From: an uncultured Lachnospiraceae bacterium
GTDB lineage: Bacteria > Bacillota > Clostridia > Lachnospirales > Lachnospiraceae
Reading direction: 5' to 3'
NCBI GenBank assembly: GCA_947631955.1
Contig: CANRNJ010000014.1
Location: forward strand, 1 to 64,000
Length of the DNA: 64,000 nucleotides
Shown here: piece by piece, positions 16,474 through 25,417 of the stretch
How the letters are laid out: every line of letters starts with the position of its first letter
Position numbering within the stretch: the first letter of the stretch is position 1
Program-made: the position numbers and the translations under genes
The notes under the pieces: generated by a model
Databases searched by the model: none
The model's input: only the letters and a program-made list of their open reading frames with translations
What the model was told of the DNA's origin: nothing

Positions 16474-16502
16474 TTGCATACGCCGTTTTCCTGTGCTACA
16501 AT
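16474..16502 (+). promoter_or_regulatory. rpmE promoter
   Basis: TTGCAT (16474-16479), 17 bases, TACAAT (16497-16502). Upstream, GAAAATAATTTCTTCAAT occurs twice in tandem (about 16424-16467). The leader before rpmE is about 82 bases. Confidence 0.75.
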
Positions 16503-16591
16503 GTAGAAGCTGTCGATTTTAAGACGGCATGGGATGTGAAGGTACGACGGCAACGTCTATTTACTTTTGTGTTTAAGAAGAGGTGAAAGAG

Positions 16592-16798
16592 ATGAAAGAA
16601 GGAATCCATCCTGAATATTATCAGGCAACCGTAACATGCAACTGCGGCAACACATTTGTCACAGGATCTACAAAACCGGAACTCCACGTAGAAGTCTGTT
16701 CCAAGTGCCATTCGTTCTACACAGGGCAGCAGAAAGCGACACAGGCGCGCGGACGTATTGATAAATTCAACAAGAAATACGGTGTGGAAAGCAAATAA
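16592..16798 (+). CDS. rpmE: 50S ribosomal protein L31
   Basis: L31 is a small protein of the large ribosomal subunit near the central protuberance. The product is 68 residues, starting [11 protein letters not shown]. It is the zinc-binding (C+) form: CNCG at the N-terminal side and CSKCH further on supply the ligands. I chose ATG 16592 rather than GTG 16583 because the ribosome site AGAGGTG overlaps the GTG and is correctly spaced for the ATG. A strong terminator follows. Confidence 0.96.
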   Translation: MKEGIHPEYYQATVTCNCGNTFVTGSTKPELHVEVCSKCHSFYTGQQKATQARGRIDKFNKKYGVESK

Positions 16799-16810
16799 GT
16801 TTTGTACAAA

Positions 16811-16840
16811 AAGGTTGAGGTGCACATCTCAACCTTTTTT
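16811..16840 (+). terminator. rpmE terminator
   Basis: AAGGTTGAG (16811-16819) and CTCAACCTT (16828-16836) form a 9-bp stem with an 8-base loop and a run of six T's. Confidence 0.9.
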
Positions 16841-16881
16841 CTAAATCCAAGATCGATACGGGCAAAAAGCGAGGATACGCA

Positions 16882-17853
16882 ATGAGAAATAAAAAGAGTA
16901 TGAGATATTCCGGGATCGGCGGGCAGGCCGTCCTTGAAGGCGTAATGATGAAGAACAAGGATCAGTACGCGGTAGCGGTCAGAAAACCCAACGGGGAGAT
17001 CGAGGTGGAGGTCGAGAGCTACGTCGGGATCCTTCACGGCAGCAGGCTTTTGAAGATCCCGTTTGTGCGCGGCATCTTCCAGTTTATCGATTCGCTGGTC
17101 CTGGGAATGAGGAGCTTAAACTATTCGGCTTCTTTTTACGAGGACGAGGGAGAGGAAACTGCGACGGACAAGGCGCTTCGCAAAATGTTCAAAGATAAGG
17201 CGGACAAAGTGTTCAGTGCGGTCGTGACGATCATTTCGGCGGCGCTGGCGGTGGGCATTTTTATGATCCTGCCGTATTACATCGCTTCGCTCTTGGAGGA
17301 TTACGTCCGGAGCGCTTCTTTTATGGCGGTCATAGAGGGTGTGCTGCGTATCGTGATCTTTGTCCTGTATGTGCTCGGCATTTCCCTGATGAAGGATATA
17401 CGCCGCCTGTACCGTTATCACGGCGCGGAGCATAAGTGTATCAACTGCGTTGAAAAAGGCCGTCCGCTGACGGTAAAAAACGTCATGAAGAGTTCCAAGC
17501 AGCATAAAAGGTGCGGAACGAGCTTTATGCTGTTCGTCATGCTGGTCAGCATCGTACTCTTCTTCTTTATACGGGTGGACAATCCCGTGTACCGCGTACT
17601 GCTCCGGATCGCCCTGATCCCCGTTATTGCGGGTATCTCGTACGAGATCATACGGCTTGCGGGCAGAAGCAATAATATTCTGGTGAGGATCATTTCCGCG
17701 CCCGGTATGCTGATGCAGAAACTGACGACCAGAGAGCCGGACGAAGCCATGGTCGAGGTAGCGATAGCGGCCGTAGAAGCGGTATTCGACTGGAAAGCGT
17801 ATCTTCAGGATACATTCGGCTATGAGGTGGACGATTCGTGGCTGGAGGATTGA
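16882..17853 (+). CDS. DUF1385 membrane protein
   Basis: The 323-residue product begins with GIGGQAVLEGVMMKN, the hallmark of DUF1385, and has three to four predicted membrane helices (about 108-135, 150-175, 215-232, 240-260) and a conserved YHGAEHKCINCVE motif. The function of the family is unknown. In Firmicutes it is regularly found between rpmE and prmC-prfA, as here. Its stop overlaps the prmC start by 16 bases, so the three are probably co-translated. Confidence 0.9.
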   Translation: MRNKKSMRYSGIGGQAVLEGVMMKNKDQYAVAVRKPNGEIEVEVESYVGILHGSRLLKIPFVRGIFQFIDSLVLGMRSLNYSASFYEDEGEETATDKALRKMFKDKADKVFSAVVTIISAALAVGIFMILPYYIASLLEDYVRSASFMAVIEGVLRIVIFVLYVLGISLMKDIRRLYRYHGAEHKCINCVEKGRPLTVKNVMKSSKQHKRCGTSFMLFVMLVSIVLFFFIRVDNPVYRVLLRIALIPVIAGISYEIIRLAGRSNNILVRIISAPGMLMQKLTTREPDEAMVEVAIAAVEAVFDWKAYLQDTFGYEVDDSWLED

Positions 17854-18719
17854 GTTACCGGGACGTCTATCAGTGGGGGTGCGGGGAACTGCGCTCGGCC
17901 GGTATCGAGGAATCGCAGCTGGACGCAAGACTTTTGCTGGAATGGTGCTGCGGCACGGACCGCAATACGCTTCTGGCGCATGGGGACCGGAACGTGGCAG
18001 AGAAAGAATACAGATGTTATGAAAAATGTATCGCTGACCGCAAATCCCGCATACCCCTTCAATATATCACCGGAGTTCAGGAGTTTATGGGATTGACTTT
18101 TACGGTCAATAAAAATGTACTGATCCCAAGACAGGATACGGAAGTGCTGGTCGAGGAAGTCATGAGGTATCTGCACGACGGTATGCGGATTTTGGATATG
18201 TGCACCGGTTCGGGATGCATCCTAACCAGTCTGCTCCGTTATTCCAACGACTGTACGGGCGTCGGGGCGGATATTTCCGAGGAGGCCCTGCGCGTGGCGC
18301 GGGATAACGCAGAGGCGCTGTTAGAGGGAAACGGGCGGGAACGGCCCAAGGCGTCGTTTGTCAGGAGCGATCTGTTTGAAGGGCTGGACGCAGACGACCG
18401 GTTTGATGTGATCGTATCCAATCCCCCTTATATAAAAACAGGTGATATGGATACGCTTATGCCGGAAGTGAGGGAACATGAACCGGTTTTGGCGCTTGAC
18501 GGAAAGGAGGACGGCCTGTTCTTTTACCGCCGCATCATTGCCGGTGCAAAGAGATTCCTTTCCGGGGGCGGTATGCTTTTCTTCGAGATCGGGTTCGATC
18601 AGGGGGAAGATGTCAGGGAACTGATGCGTCAGGCCGGATATACGGATATAGAGATCGTGAAAGATTTTGCAGGACTCGACAGAGTCGTATTCGGAGGTAG
18701 CCGATGTTTGACAGATTAG
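17838..18719 (+). CDS. prmC: Release-factor glutamine N5-methyltransferase PrmC
   Basis: PrmC methylates the glutamine of the GGQ motif in peptide-chain release factors. The SAM-binding MCTGSGCI motif and the substrate-gripping NPPY (residues 195-198, in [11 protein letters not shown]) are present, and the length of 293 residues is normal. GTG 17838 has GAGGTGG eight bases upstream inside the preceding gene. TTG 17850 is an alternative. The gene overlaps prfA, its own target, by 16 bases. Confidence 0.93.
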   Translation: MAGGLSYRDVYQWGCGELRSAGIEESQLDARLLLEWCCGTDRNTLLAHGDRNVAEKEYRCYEKCIADRKSRIPLQYITGVQEFMGLTFTVNKNVLIPRQDTEVLVEEVMRYLHDGMRILDMCTGSGCILTSLLRYSNDCTGVGADISEEALRVARDNAEALLEGNGRERPKASFVRSDLFEGLDADDRFDVIVSNPPYIKTGDMDTLMPEVREHEPVLALDGKEDGLFFYRRIIAGAKRFLSGGGMLFFEIGFDQGEDVRELMRQAGYTDIEIVKDFAGLDRVVFGGSRCLTD

Positions 18720-19795
18720 AAGATCTGCTGAGAAAATATGAAGAGATCATGAATGAGCTGAGTGAGCCGTCCGCCGCGGGCAATCAGGAACGTTTCCGCG
18801 CGCTGATGAAGGAACAGAGCGATCTTACGCCCATCGTGAATGTCTATAAAGAGTACAAAAAGTGCAATCAGGATATCGAAGATTCCCTCTCTCTGTTGGA
18901 GAGCGAATCGGACGAAGAGATGCGGGAGATGCTCAAAGAGGAGCTTGCCCAAGCCAAGAAGCGCGTGGAGGAGTTGGAGCGGGAACTGAAGATCCTGCTT
19001 CTGCCCAAGGATCCCAACGATGAAAAGAACGTGATCGTGGAGATACGCGCAGGCGCTGGCGGTGACGAAGCGGCCTTGTTCGCTGCGGAGATCTATCGTA
19101 TGTATGTGCATTATGCCGAGGGAAGACACTGGAAAGTAGAAACGATGGAAGCCGAGGAGATCGGGATCGGCGGAATGAAGAGCGTAACGTTTCTGGTGGA
19201 CGGCCGGGGCGCCTATTCCGTGCTGAAATATGAGAGCGGCGTGCACCGTGTGCAGCGTGTGCCTGAAACGGAGAGCGGCGGGCGTATCCACACATCGACT
19301 ATCAGTGTGGCCGTGATGCCCGAAGTGGACGACGATATCGACATCGTGATCGATGAAAAGGATATCCGCATCGACGTCATGCGCGCATCCGGAAACGGCG
19401 GCCAGTGCGTCAATACGACGGATTCCGCGGTCCGGCTGACCCATTATCCCACGGGGATCGTCGTGTACAGCCAGACGGAGAAATCGCAGATCCAGAATAA
19501 GGCGAAGGCGTTTGCCCTGCTGAAAGCGAAACTGTATGATATGGAACAGCAGCAGCGGCACGATGCGGAGGCGGAACTGCGCAGGAGCCAGATCGGCACG
19601 GGCGACCGCTCGGAAAAGATCCGGACCTACAATTTTCCGCAGGGGCGCGTTACGGACCACCGTATCAACCTGACCCTGTACAAACTGGATAAAGTGATGG
19701 ACGGCGATATCCAAGAGATCATAGACGCGTGCATTGCAGCCGATCAGGCGGCCAAACTGCTGAAAATGGGGGACGATCGCAATACAGGTACATGA
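18704..19795 (+). CDS. prfA: Peptide chain release factor 1
   Basis: RF1 recognises UAA and UAG stop codons and triggers release of the finished peptide. The 363-residue protein has the full domain set: an N-terminal helical domain, the codon-recognition tripeptide region, and the catalytic GGQ at 232-234 within [17 protein letters not shown]. It starts inside prmC and probably depends on translational coupling for its expression. Confidence 0.96.
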   Translation: MFDRLEDLLRKYEEIMNELSEPSAAGNQERFRALMKEQSDLTPIVNVYKEYKKCNQDIEDSLSLLESESDEEMREMLKEELAQAKKRVEELERELKILLLPKDPNDEKNVIVEIRAGAGGDEAALFAAEIYRMYVHYAEGRHWKVETMEAEEIGIGGMKSVTFLVDGRGAYSVLKYESGVHRVQRVPETESGGRIHTSTISVAVMPEVDDDIDIVIDEKDIRIDVMRASGNGGQCVNTTDSAVRLTHYPTGIVVYSQTEKSQIQNKAKAFALLKAKLYDMEQQQRHDAEAELRRSQIGTGDRSEKIRTYNFPQGRVTDHRINLTLYKLDKVMDGDIQEIIDACIAADQAAKLLKMGDDRNTGT

Positions 19796-19874
19796 CAGCC
19801 GCCGCTGTTGTTCGACGGTTTCTGTCCGGATAAGGTCTGCGGTACGAAAATGATGCGGCAGAAGAGGTGGGATT

Positions 19875-20003
19875 GTGTGAGAAATCACACTGATGTGCTG
19901 ATTTCTCACACGGGAATTTGTGTTGGAGCGTCACAAATTCCCCTGATGGCAGACGCGAATTTGAGATTCGCGTCGCCTTCGTCGCGAACGCTCCGAAACG
20001 GAG
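19875..20003 (+). promoter_or_regulatory. Four consecutive hairpins in the nth leader
   Basis: Four perfect inverted repeats follow one another without gaps larger than about 16 bases. They are GTGTGAGAAATCA (19875-19887) with 19899-19911, GGGAATTTGTG (19912-19922) with 19932-19942, GACGCGAAT (19952-19960) with 19966-19974, and CTCCG (19991-19995) with CGGAG (19999-20003). The last right arm contains the GGAG ribosome site of nth, so it would be hidden when the stem forms. No T-run follows any stem. It may be a structured RNA leader or a mobile palindromic (REP/MITE-like) element. Confidence 0.8.
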
Positions 20004-20009
20004 AATACT

Positions 20010-20654
20010 ATGAGAAAAAAAGAACTGGCTTTGGAAGTCATCGAGCGTCTGAAAAAAGAGTATCCCGACGCGTGCTGTTCTCTGGAGTACGATCAGGCAT
20101 GGAAACTGCTGGTCAGCGTCCGTCTGGCGGCTCAGTGTACGGACGCGCGGGTCAACGTGGTGACGGAGAAACTGTATGCAAAGTACCCGGATGCCGCTGC
20201 GCTTGCGGCGGCGCCGGTGGAGGATATAGAGAAGATCGTGCATCCCTGCGGCCTCGGAAACAGCAAGGCGAGAGATATCAGCGCATGTATGAAGATGCTG
20301 CAGGAACAGTATGGCGGCAGAGTGCCGGATGATTTCGACGAACTGCTGAAACTTCCCGGCGTGGGGAGAAAAAGCGCCAACCTCATTATGGGGGACGTGT
20401 TCGGCAGACCGGCTGTCGTGACGGATACCCACTGTATCCGGCTCTGCAACAGGATCGGACTGGTGGACGATATCAAAGAACCGAAGAAAGTGGAAATGGC
20501 ATTGTGGAAGATCCTTCCGCCTGAGGAAGGGAGCGATTTCTGCCACAGACTGGTATGGCATGGCCGGGAAGTGTGCACGGCGAGGACTTCCCCGCACTGT
20601 GACAGATGCTGTCTGAATGATATCTGTAAAAAGCACGGCGTAAAAGCCGGATAG
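20010..20654 (+). CDS. nth: Endonuclease III (DNA glycosylase/AP lyase)
   Basis: Nth removes oxidised pyrimidines and nicks the resulting abasic site. The 214-residue product has the helix-hairpin-helix LPGVGRKSAN with catalytic Lys121 and the catalytic Asp139 in VVTDTHCIR. A 4Fe-4S cluster loop lies at the C-terminus, spaced C-x7-C-x2-C-x5-C. The usual spacing starts C-x6-C, so this loop is one residue longer. ATG 20010 is placed by GGAG six bases upstream, which is itself part of a hairpin. An AraC gene ends only six bases downstream on the other strand. Confidence 0.93.
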   Translation: MRKKELALEVIERLKKEYPDACCSLEYDQAWKLLVSVRLAAQCTDARVNVVTEKLYAKYPDAAALAAAPVEDIEKIVHPCGLGNSKARDISACMKMLQEQYGGRVPDDFDELLKLPGVGRKSANLIMGDVFGRPAVVTDTHCIRLCNRIGLVDDIKEPKKVEMALWKILPPEEGSDFCHRLVWHGREVCTARTSPHCDRCCLNDICKKHGVKAG

Positions 20655-20660
20655 ACAGGA

Positions 20661-21638
20661 TCACGGAACGGGGATGCTGAAAGCGCTGTTGTGCCTCGGC
20701 TCCTCGGACAGGATCTTGTGCGTCCGGTAATAGGTGGGCGTGCAGCCCAGAAACTTTTTAAAGATCTTATTAAAATAACTAGCGCTATTAAATCCGACTG
20801 ACAGGGCAAGATCGGCGATCGACATAGGTTCGCCGCGATGCTCTGTCATTTTTTTGGTCGCTTCGAAGATGCGGTATTTCATCAGATACTCGAAAGGAGT
20901 CATCTGCAGCGTTCTGGAAAAACACCGGCAGCATTCGCTCTTGCTGATGTGCACGCTGTCCGCGATCTCGTCCAAGGACAGCGGCTCGGCGTGATGCGTC
21001 CGGATATAGAGCATGGCCTGCTTGACCCGCTGTTCGTCCAAAGAAGCCTGAGGCGACGGCGCGGGATTGATGCGGGGGATCTGCTCGATCAGCTCCGACC
21101 AGAAACGGCATAAATGCCCCTTGGTAGAGATCTCGTATCCGAAGGATTTGGTCAGATTGACGGCGATGGCGTCGTTGACGGCGTCGAGCATACGCTCGTG
21201 CCATGGATCCGTTTCGTCAAGCACCATCATCTTGAACAGCCGGAAGTTCTGGATCGGAACCAAAAACTGCGCCTGAAGGTAGTTGCTGGTGTAGCCGAAC
21301 AGAAAATCTGGGTGAAAAACAAAGGAATAGAATGTGCAGTTGTCCGTGTTCAGGGAATAGATGGAGTGGAGCACGTTCTGGTTGATGATGATGCCTTGGC
21401 CGGGTTTTAACGTATACGATGTGTCGTCCGTCGAAACCTGCGCCAGACCGTCGTTGATGATCAGGATCTCCATTTCCTCATGCCAGTGCCAACGGATCCT
21501 GTTCATGTAGGACTCGTTCAGATCAAGATAAAAAAGGCTCACGGGATAATCCAGCGAACCGAATTCGTTTTTTTCGTGGAGCGTATCGTAGGTTTCGCTC
21601 TTGCCGGTGTGAATGGTCTTATCGTCTGTCGATGCCAA
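20661..21638 (-). CDS. AraC-family transcriptional regulator with cupin sensor
   Basis: The N-terminal half is a cupin ligand-binding domain (RWHWHEEMEILIINDGLAQV, typical of sugar sensors). The C-terminal 100 residues carry two helix-turn-helix motifs (LSLDEIADSVHISKSECCRC and MSIADLALSVGFNSASYFNK). The frame is open back to GTG 21710. I prefer TTG 21638 because AAAGGCGG lies just upstream and the extra 24 residues look unstructured. It is divergent from the subtilase gene, its most obvious candidate target. The ligand is unknown. Confidence 0.85.
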   Translation of the reverse strand: MASTDDKTIHTGKSETYDTLHEKNEFGSLDYPVSLFYLDLNESYMNRIRWHWHEEMEILIINDGLAQVSTDDTSYTLKPGQGIIINQNVLHSIYSLNTDNCTFYSFVFHPDFLFGYTSNYLQAQFLVPIQNFRLFKMMVLDETDPWHERMLDAVNDAIAVNLTKSFGYEISTKGHLCRFWSELIEQIPRINPAPSPQASLDEQRVKQAMLYIRTHHAEPLSLDEIADSVHISKSECCRCFSRTLQMTPFEYLMKYRIFEATKKMTEHRGEPMSIADLALSVGFNSASYFNKIFKKFLGCTPTYYRTHKILSEEPRHNSAFSIPVP

Positions 21639-21830
21639 TGTTTCCGCCTTTCTCTCCGCGGCTGGCGGGAGTATAGCAGCAGCCTGTTCTGCCAAAAGAG
21701 TAGTTATCACCTATTGTATCATGGCAGACCGGCAGAGTCAAAGAATGTTTTTGCGCCTTTTGTCATATTGTTTAATGATAACGGATCGGCGGCCGCCTGC
21801 GATGCGGCGAAGAAGGGCGGACTGGAAGAC

Positions 21831-23576
21831 ATGGATTCTCAGAAAAACGAAAACATCCTCAATTTGGCGCTTGACACGCCTGCGGCGGAGCGGGCGCAGA
21901 CTTTGGAACTGGACATAGGGTTTGACGCGGCGGACAGAACGTGGGAGGTGATCGTGAAATACCACGGTTCCCTTCAAGAACTGGCGCAGAGCGGGATCAC
22001 CGTGGAAGAGCTGATCGCGGGATATGCGATCCTGACGGTGCCGGAATCGCGGATGGATCTTCTGGCCTCGACGGAGCAGATCGAGTATGTGGAGAAGCCC
22101 AAACGGCTCTTTTTCGCCGATTCGGCAGGCAGCGCTGCATCCTGCTACATACCGGGCAGCCGGTTGTTTGGAGAACTGACCGGTAAAGGGGTGCTGGTGG
22201 CCGTCATTGATTCCGGGATCAGCTACTGGGCGCCGGATTTTCGGAACGCCGACGGCACCACAAGGATATTGTATCTGTGGGATCAGGTGCTGGGACAGGT
22301 GTATGACAGGGAACAGATCAACGAGGCGCTTGCGCTGGGGGACATACAGCAGGCCCGGCGGCTGATCCCCAGTATCGATACGACGGGACACGGCACGGCG
22401 GTTGCGGGGATCGCCGCAGGCGGCGGGGGAATGGGTGCGTCCATGCCAGCCTATGCGGGCACAGCCAGAGAAAGCGATCTTCTGGTGGTAAGACTCGGTA
22501 CGCCTCGTGCGGATTCTTTTCCGCGGACGACGGAGCTGATGCGGGCGTTGACTTATGTGGTCAAAAAAGCGGCGGAACTGCAGATGCCCGTGGCGGTCAA
22601 CCTCAGTTTTGGCAACACTTACGGAGCGCACAGCGGTACGTCGCTTTTGGAGAGGTTCCTTGATAACGTATCCGAGATCGGCCGGAATGTGATCTGCGTC
22701 GGGAGCGGCAACGAGGGGGCTTCCGGAGGGCATACGGCGGGAAGGGCCGTCGAGAGGACGGAGGTGGAACTGACCGTCGGAAATTATGAAACGTCGCTGA
22801 ACATACAGCTGTGGAAAGAGTATGCGGACCGCTATACGGTGACTTTGATCTCGCCCGCGGGTGAGCGCCTGAGCGTGGATACGGACCGTCCCGGCACACA
22901 GGTCTATCGGCTTGGACAGACCCAGATCCTGCTGTATAACGGGGAACCGGCGCCCTATATTACCAGTCAGGAGATCTATTTCGACCTGATACCGGTACGG
23001 CAGGCGGAAGGCGGCGGCCGCTATATCGACAGCGGCGTGTGGACGTTTCTCTTAGAACCAATCAGGATCGTGACCGGAAACTATGCGTTTTACCTTCCGT
23101 CCGCTGCGGTCCGGAGCGATGCCACACGCTTCGTCAGACCCACGCCCGACGTGACGCTCACGATCCCTTCCACCGCTTCCAAAGTCATCACCGTGGGCGC
23201 ATACGATCCGGTATATGACTCTTATGCGGATTTCTCCGGCAGAGGATACCTGTATCAGGACAGGGTAAACAGCCGTACGGCGGAGGCTTTTGTGAAACCC
23301 GATCTTGTGGCGCCGGGCGTGGGAGTGATGGCGCCGGACCGGAACGGGGGTTACTATCCTGTCACCGGGACGTCTTTTGCCGCTCCTTTTGTGACGGGAG
23401 CGGCGGCGCTGTTGATGGAATGGGGGATCGTTCAGGGCAACGACCCGTATCTCTACGGGGAAAAAGTCAAGGCGTATCTGAGAAAAGGGGCGAAGCCCAT
23501 CCGCGGGGAAAAGGATTATCCCAACGAGCGCGTGGGCTACGGTACGCTGTGCATTGCGGACAGCATACCGGAATAA
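21831..23576 (+). CDS. Subtilisin-like serine protease, Csp-like (S8 family)
   Basis: The catalytic triad is complete: Asp127 in VAVIDSGISYW, His187 in TTGHGTAVAGIAAG and Ser515 in GTSFAAPFVTGAAAL. Between His and Ser there is a long beta-rich insert (about residues 300-440), as in the jelly-roll domain of the Csp proteases that activate spore cortex hydrolases in Clostridia. There is no signal peptide, and the N-terminal about 85 residues resemble a prodomain. ATG 21831 is chosen because the frame upstream overlaps the AraC gene and lacks similarity. The assignment to germination is inference; many Lachnospiraceae carry several such proteases of unknown role. Confidence 0.85.
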   Translation: MDSQKNENILNLALDTPAAERAQTLELDIGFDAADRTWEVIVKYHGSLQELAQSGITVEELIAGYAILTVPESRMDLLASTEQIEYVEKPKRLFFADSAGSAASCYIPGSRLFGELTGKGVLVAVIDSGISYWAPDFRNADGTTRILYLWDQVLGQVYDREQINEALALGDIQQARRLIPSIDTTGHGTAVAGIAAGGGGMGASMPAYAGTARESDLLVVRLGTPRADSFPRTTELMRALTYVVKKAAELQMPVAVNLSFGNTYGAHSGTSLLERFLDNVSEIGRNVICVGSGNEGASGGHTAGRAVERTEVELTVGNYETSLNIQLWKEYADRYTVTLISPAGERLSVDTDRPGTQVYRLGQTQILLYNGEPAPYITSQEIYFDLIPVRQAEGGGRYIDSGVWTFLLEPIRIVTGNYAFYLPSAAVRSDATRFVRPTPDVTLTIPSTASKVITVGAYDPVYDSYADFSGRGYLYQDRVNSRTAEAFVKPDLVAPGVGVMAPDRNGGYYPVTGTSFAAPFVTGAAALLMEWGIVQGNDPYLYGEKVKAYLRKGAKPIRGEKDYPNERVGYGTLCIADSIPE

Positions 23577-23600
23577 ACGCGGGGCCGCATAAGACGGATG

Positions 23601-23705
23601 CGGCCGGAAGGGCAGAGGCGGCCAACAGGCAGATACAGCCGGAAGGGCAGAGGCGGCCAACAGGCGGATACAGCCGGAAAGACAGATACAGTCAGCAGGC
23701 AAGGG
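23601..23705. repeat. 35-bp tandem repeat after the subtilase gene
   Basis: Units at 23601-23635, 23636-23670 and a diverged third at 23671-23705 share CAGCCGGAAGGGCAGAGGCG. The array fills most of the 154-base gap between two convergent genes. No spacer-like variation or cas gene is present, so it is not CRISPR. Confidence 0.8.
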
Positions 23706-23730
23706 CGGTAAGGCCGCGCGCATCGGCGGG

Positions 23731-24624
23731 TCACTCGGAGTGGCTGGCGCAGAAAGCGAAATATCCCTTGCCCTCCGCGCTGAATAAAAGGCTGTAGGGA
23801 GGAAATTTTTTGTCAAAAGTCCGGACAAACAGGTCAAACGACATCAGGTCGTTTTTTTCGAGAAGATATTTGTTCCCGGCCATCAGATGCTGTTTCAACG
23901 GATCCGCGAACTGCTCCGACAGGATCTTCATGGCCGAAACGCAGGTCTGGTCGATCCGGGGAAAATTCTGGCTCAGTATCGCGCTGAGAGTGCGCAGAAC
24001 CAGTGATTCCTCATAGACGAAGTAGAACTGCCAGCGATCCTTGTCTTTGGAGAGATAAGTCAGCCGGTAGCAGAGCGCCCTGCCCGAAGAAAAGTCCTCG
24101 CCGCCATAATGCTGGCTGATGATCTGCGATTTGGCCTGACACATCGCTTCAAGAGTGCGGATGATCGTTTTCGAGAGGGAATCGGTTTCGTCTTCGGGAG
24201 TCTGATGTACCCACTTGCTCGCGCTTTTGCCGGTGATCGCATAGTCTTCCCGCATAATGTGCCCGTCCAGCCATCCCACGCAGATACCGATAAAATGGTG
24301 CACGGATTCCAACGAGTAATTCTGGGCCTCCAGTTCGGCTTCCAAGGCGGGAAGCGTTTCGTTTTTCAGATTGTCGTGAAGGCTTTTGTGCATGGCGTAT
24401 CCGGGGTATTGAATGGACTGCATGTAGGCTTCTTCCTCGGCAAAGTGCTTCAGCGCGTAACTTTTGAAATATTTGATGCCCTCTCTGCAGGCGTGCTGCT
24501 GCTTCGCCGTATCCTCCTTGAGGTCGAGCAGTTTGCTGAAGATTGCAAAGAGTCTTTGATGCGCCCGGTCGATCGTATCCACTCCTATGCAGAATCGGTC
24601 GTTCCACTTGATTTCGTTTGGCAT
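23731..24624 (-). CDS. Hemerythrin-domain protein with C-terminal extension
   Basis: The first 135 residues form a bacteriohemerythrin with its di-iron ligands His22 (DRAHQRLF), His60 and Glu64 (HFAEEEAYM), His79 and His83 (HKSLHDNL), plus the last His/Asp pair in GHIMREDY. Such domains bind oxygen or sense it. The remaining 160 residues form a second alpha/beta domain that I do not recognise with certainty; it could be CheX-like. The start at 24624 has AAGGAG seven bases upstream. It is divergent from an Hpt phosphotransfer gene, which hints at a signalling role. Confidence 0.85.
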   Translation of the reverse strand: MPNEIKWNDRFCIGVDTIDRAHQRLFAIFSKLLDLKEDTAKQQHACREGIKYFKSYALKHFAEEEAYMQSIQYPGYAMHKSLHDNLKNETLPALEAELEAQNYSLESVHHFIGICVGWLDGHIMREDYAITGKSASKWVHQTPEDETDSLSKTIIRTLEAMCQAKSQIISQHYGGEDFSSGRALCYRLTYLSKDKDRWQFYFVYEESLVLRTLSAILSQNFPRIDQTCVSAMKILSEQFADPLKQHLMAGNKYLLEKNDLMSFDLFVRTFDKKFPPYSLLFSAEGKGYFAFCASHSE

Positions 24625-24759
24625 GACGGATCTCCTTTCATCGTGTCGGTCTTATGTATCAGTTTAACATAATTTTCCGCAGAGCGACAGACGCTTTTTG
24701 ACGAAGCCGCTTTTACGTTTTTTTACTTCAGGTTTTTCGGATTTTTTACAAGAAAAAGC

Positions 24760-24788
24760 TTGCTATTTGTGTGAAAAAAACGTAATCT
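24760..24788 (+). promoter_or_regulatory. Promoter of the Hpt gene
   Basis: TTGCTA (24760-24765), 17 bases, TAATCT (24783-24788), 42 bases before ATG 24831. Confidence 0.55.
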
Positions 24789-24830
24789 AAAGAAAGGGGT
24801 CTGTATATGGATCGTATCAAGGGAGGAAGT

Positions 24831-25178
24831 ATGAAAGACAGATTAACGTCAATCGGAGTAGAATATGAGGAAACGCTTAAGCGTTTCATGGGCAAGGAAG
24901 ACTTTTTTCTTCGGATGCTGAAGAAATTTCTGGACGATCAAAATTATGTAAAACTGAAACAGGCGGTTTCCGACAAGAACTGGCCGGAAGCGTTTACACA
25001 TGCGCACACGGTCAAAGGATTGTGCGGCAACTTAAGCCTCGGCAATATGCTGGAATATGTTGTTCCTCTGACGGAAGAACTCCGCAATGCGCCTTATGAT
25101 GAAGAAAAGATCGTTTCCTATATGGAAGGCGTTGACAAGGCGTATGCGCAGACGGTGGAAGTGATCCAATCCCTGTAA
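24831..25178 (+). CDS. Histidine phosphotransfer (Hpt) domain protein
   Basis: A free-standing four-helix Hpt protein of 115 residues. The phosphorylatable histidine is His59 in the motif AHTVKGLCGNLSL. Such proteins relay phosphate between hybrid kinases and response regulators. ATG 24831 has GGGAGG upstream. ATG 24807, in the same frame, also has an AAAGGGG site and would add eight residues. No kinase or regulator lies in the window. The divergent neighbour is the hemerythrin protein. Confidence 0.88.
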   Translation: MKDRLTSIGVEYEETLKRFMGKEDFFLRMLKKFLDDQNYVKLKQAVSDKNWPEAFTHAHTVKGLCGNLSLGNMLEYVVPLTEELRNAPYDEEKIVSYMEGVDKAYAQTVEVIQSL

Positions 25179-25247
25179 GATCGGAGATGCTGCGCACCGA
25201 ATGTCCGGAACGGATGCGAAAACCGCTTAGGCGTGAGAAAATACAGA

Positions 25248-25274
25248 AGGGTCGGCTGATGGCCGGCTCTTTTT
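25248..25274 (+). terminator. Terminator after the Hpt gene
   Basis: AGGGTCGGC (25248-25256) pairs with GCCGGCTCT (25262-25270), including wobble pairs, and is followed by five T's. The remaining GC-rich 140 bases up to the next gene show nothing supported. Confidence 0.65.
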
Positions 25275-25417
25275 CTTCCCGCGGGCGGGATGCGCCGGGA
25301 TGCTTTCGCTAATCTGCCGGTGCGGTGCGGCGTTTCTGCCGCCGTGTCCGGTGCGGGCCCTTGTGTGTGGGGGCGCTGCTTCGCTGATCGGTGTTCTTTT
25401 GAAAAATGAGGTGTCGG

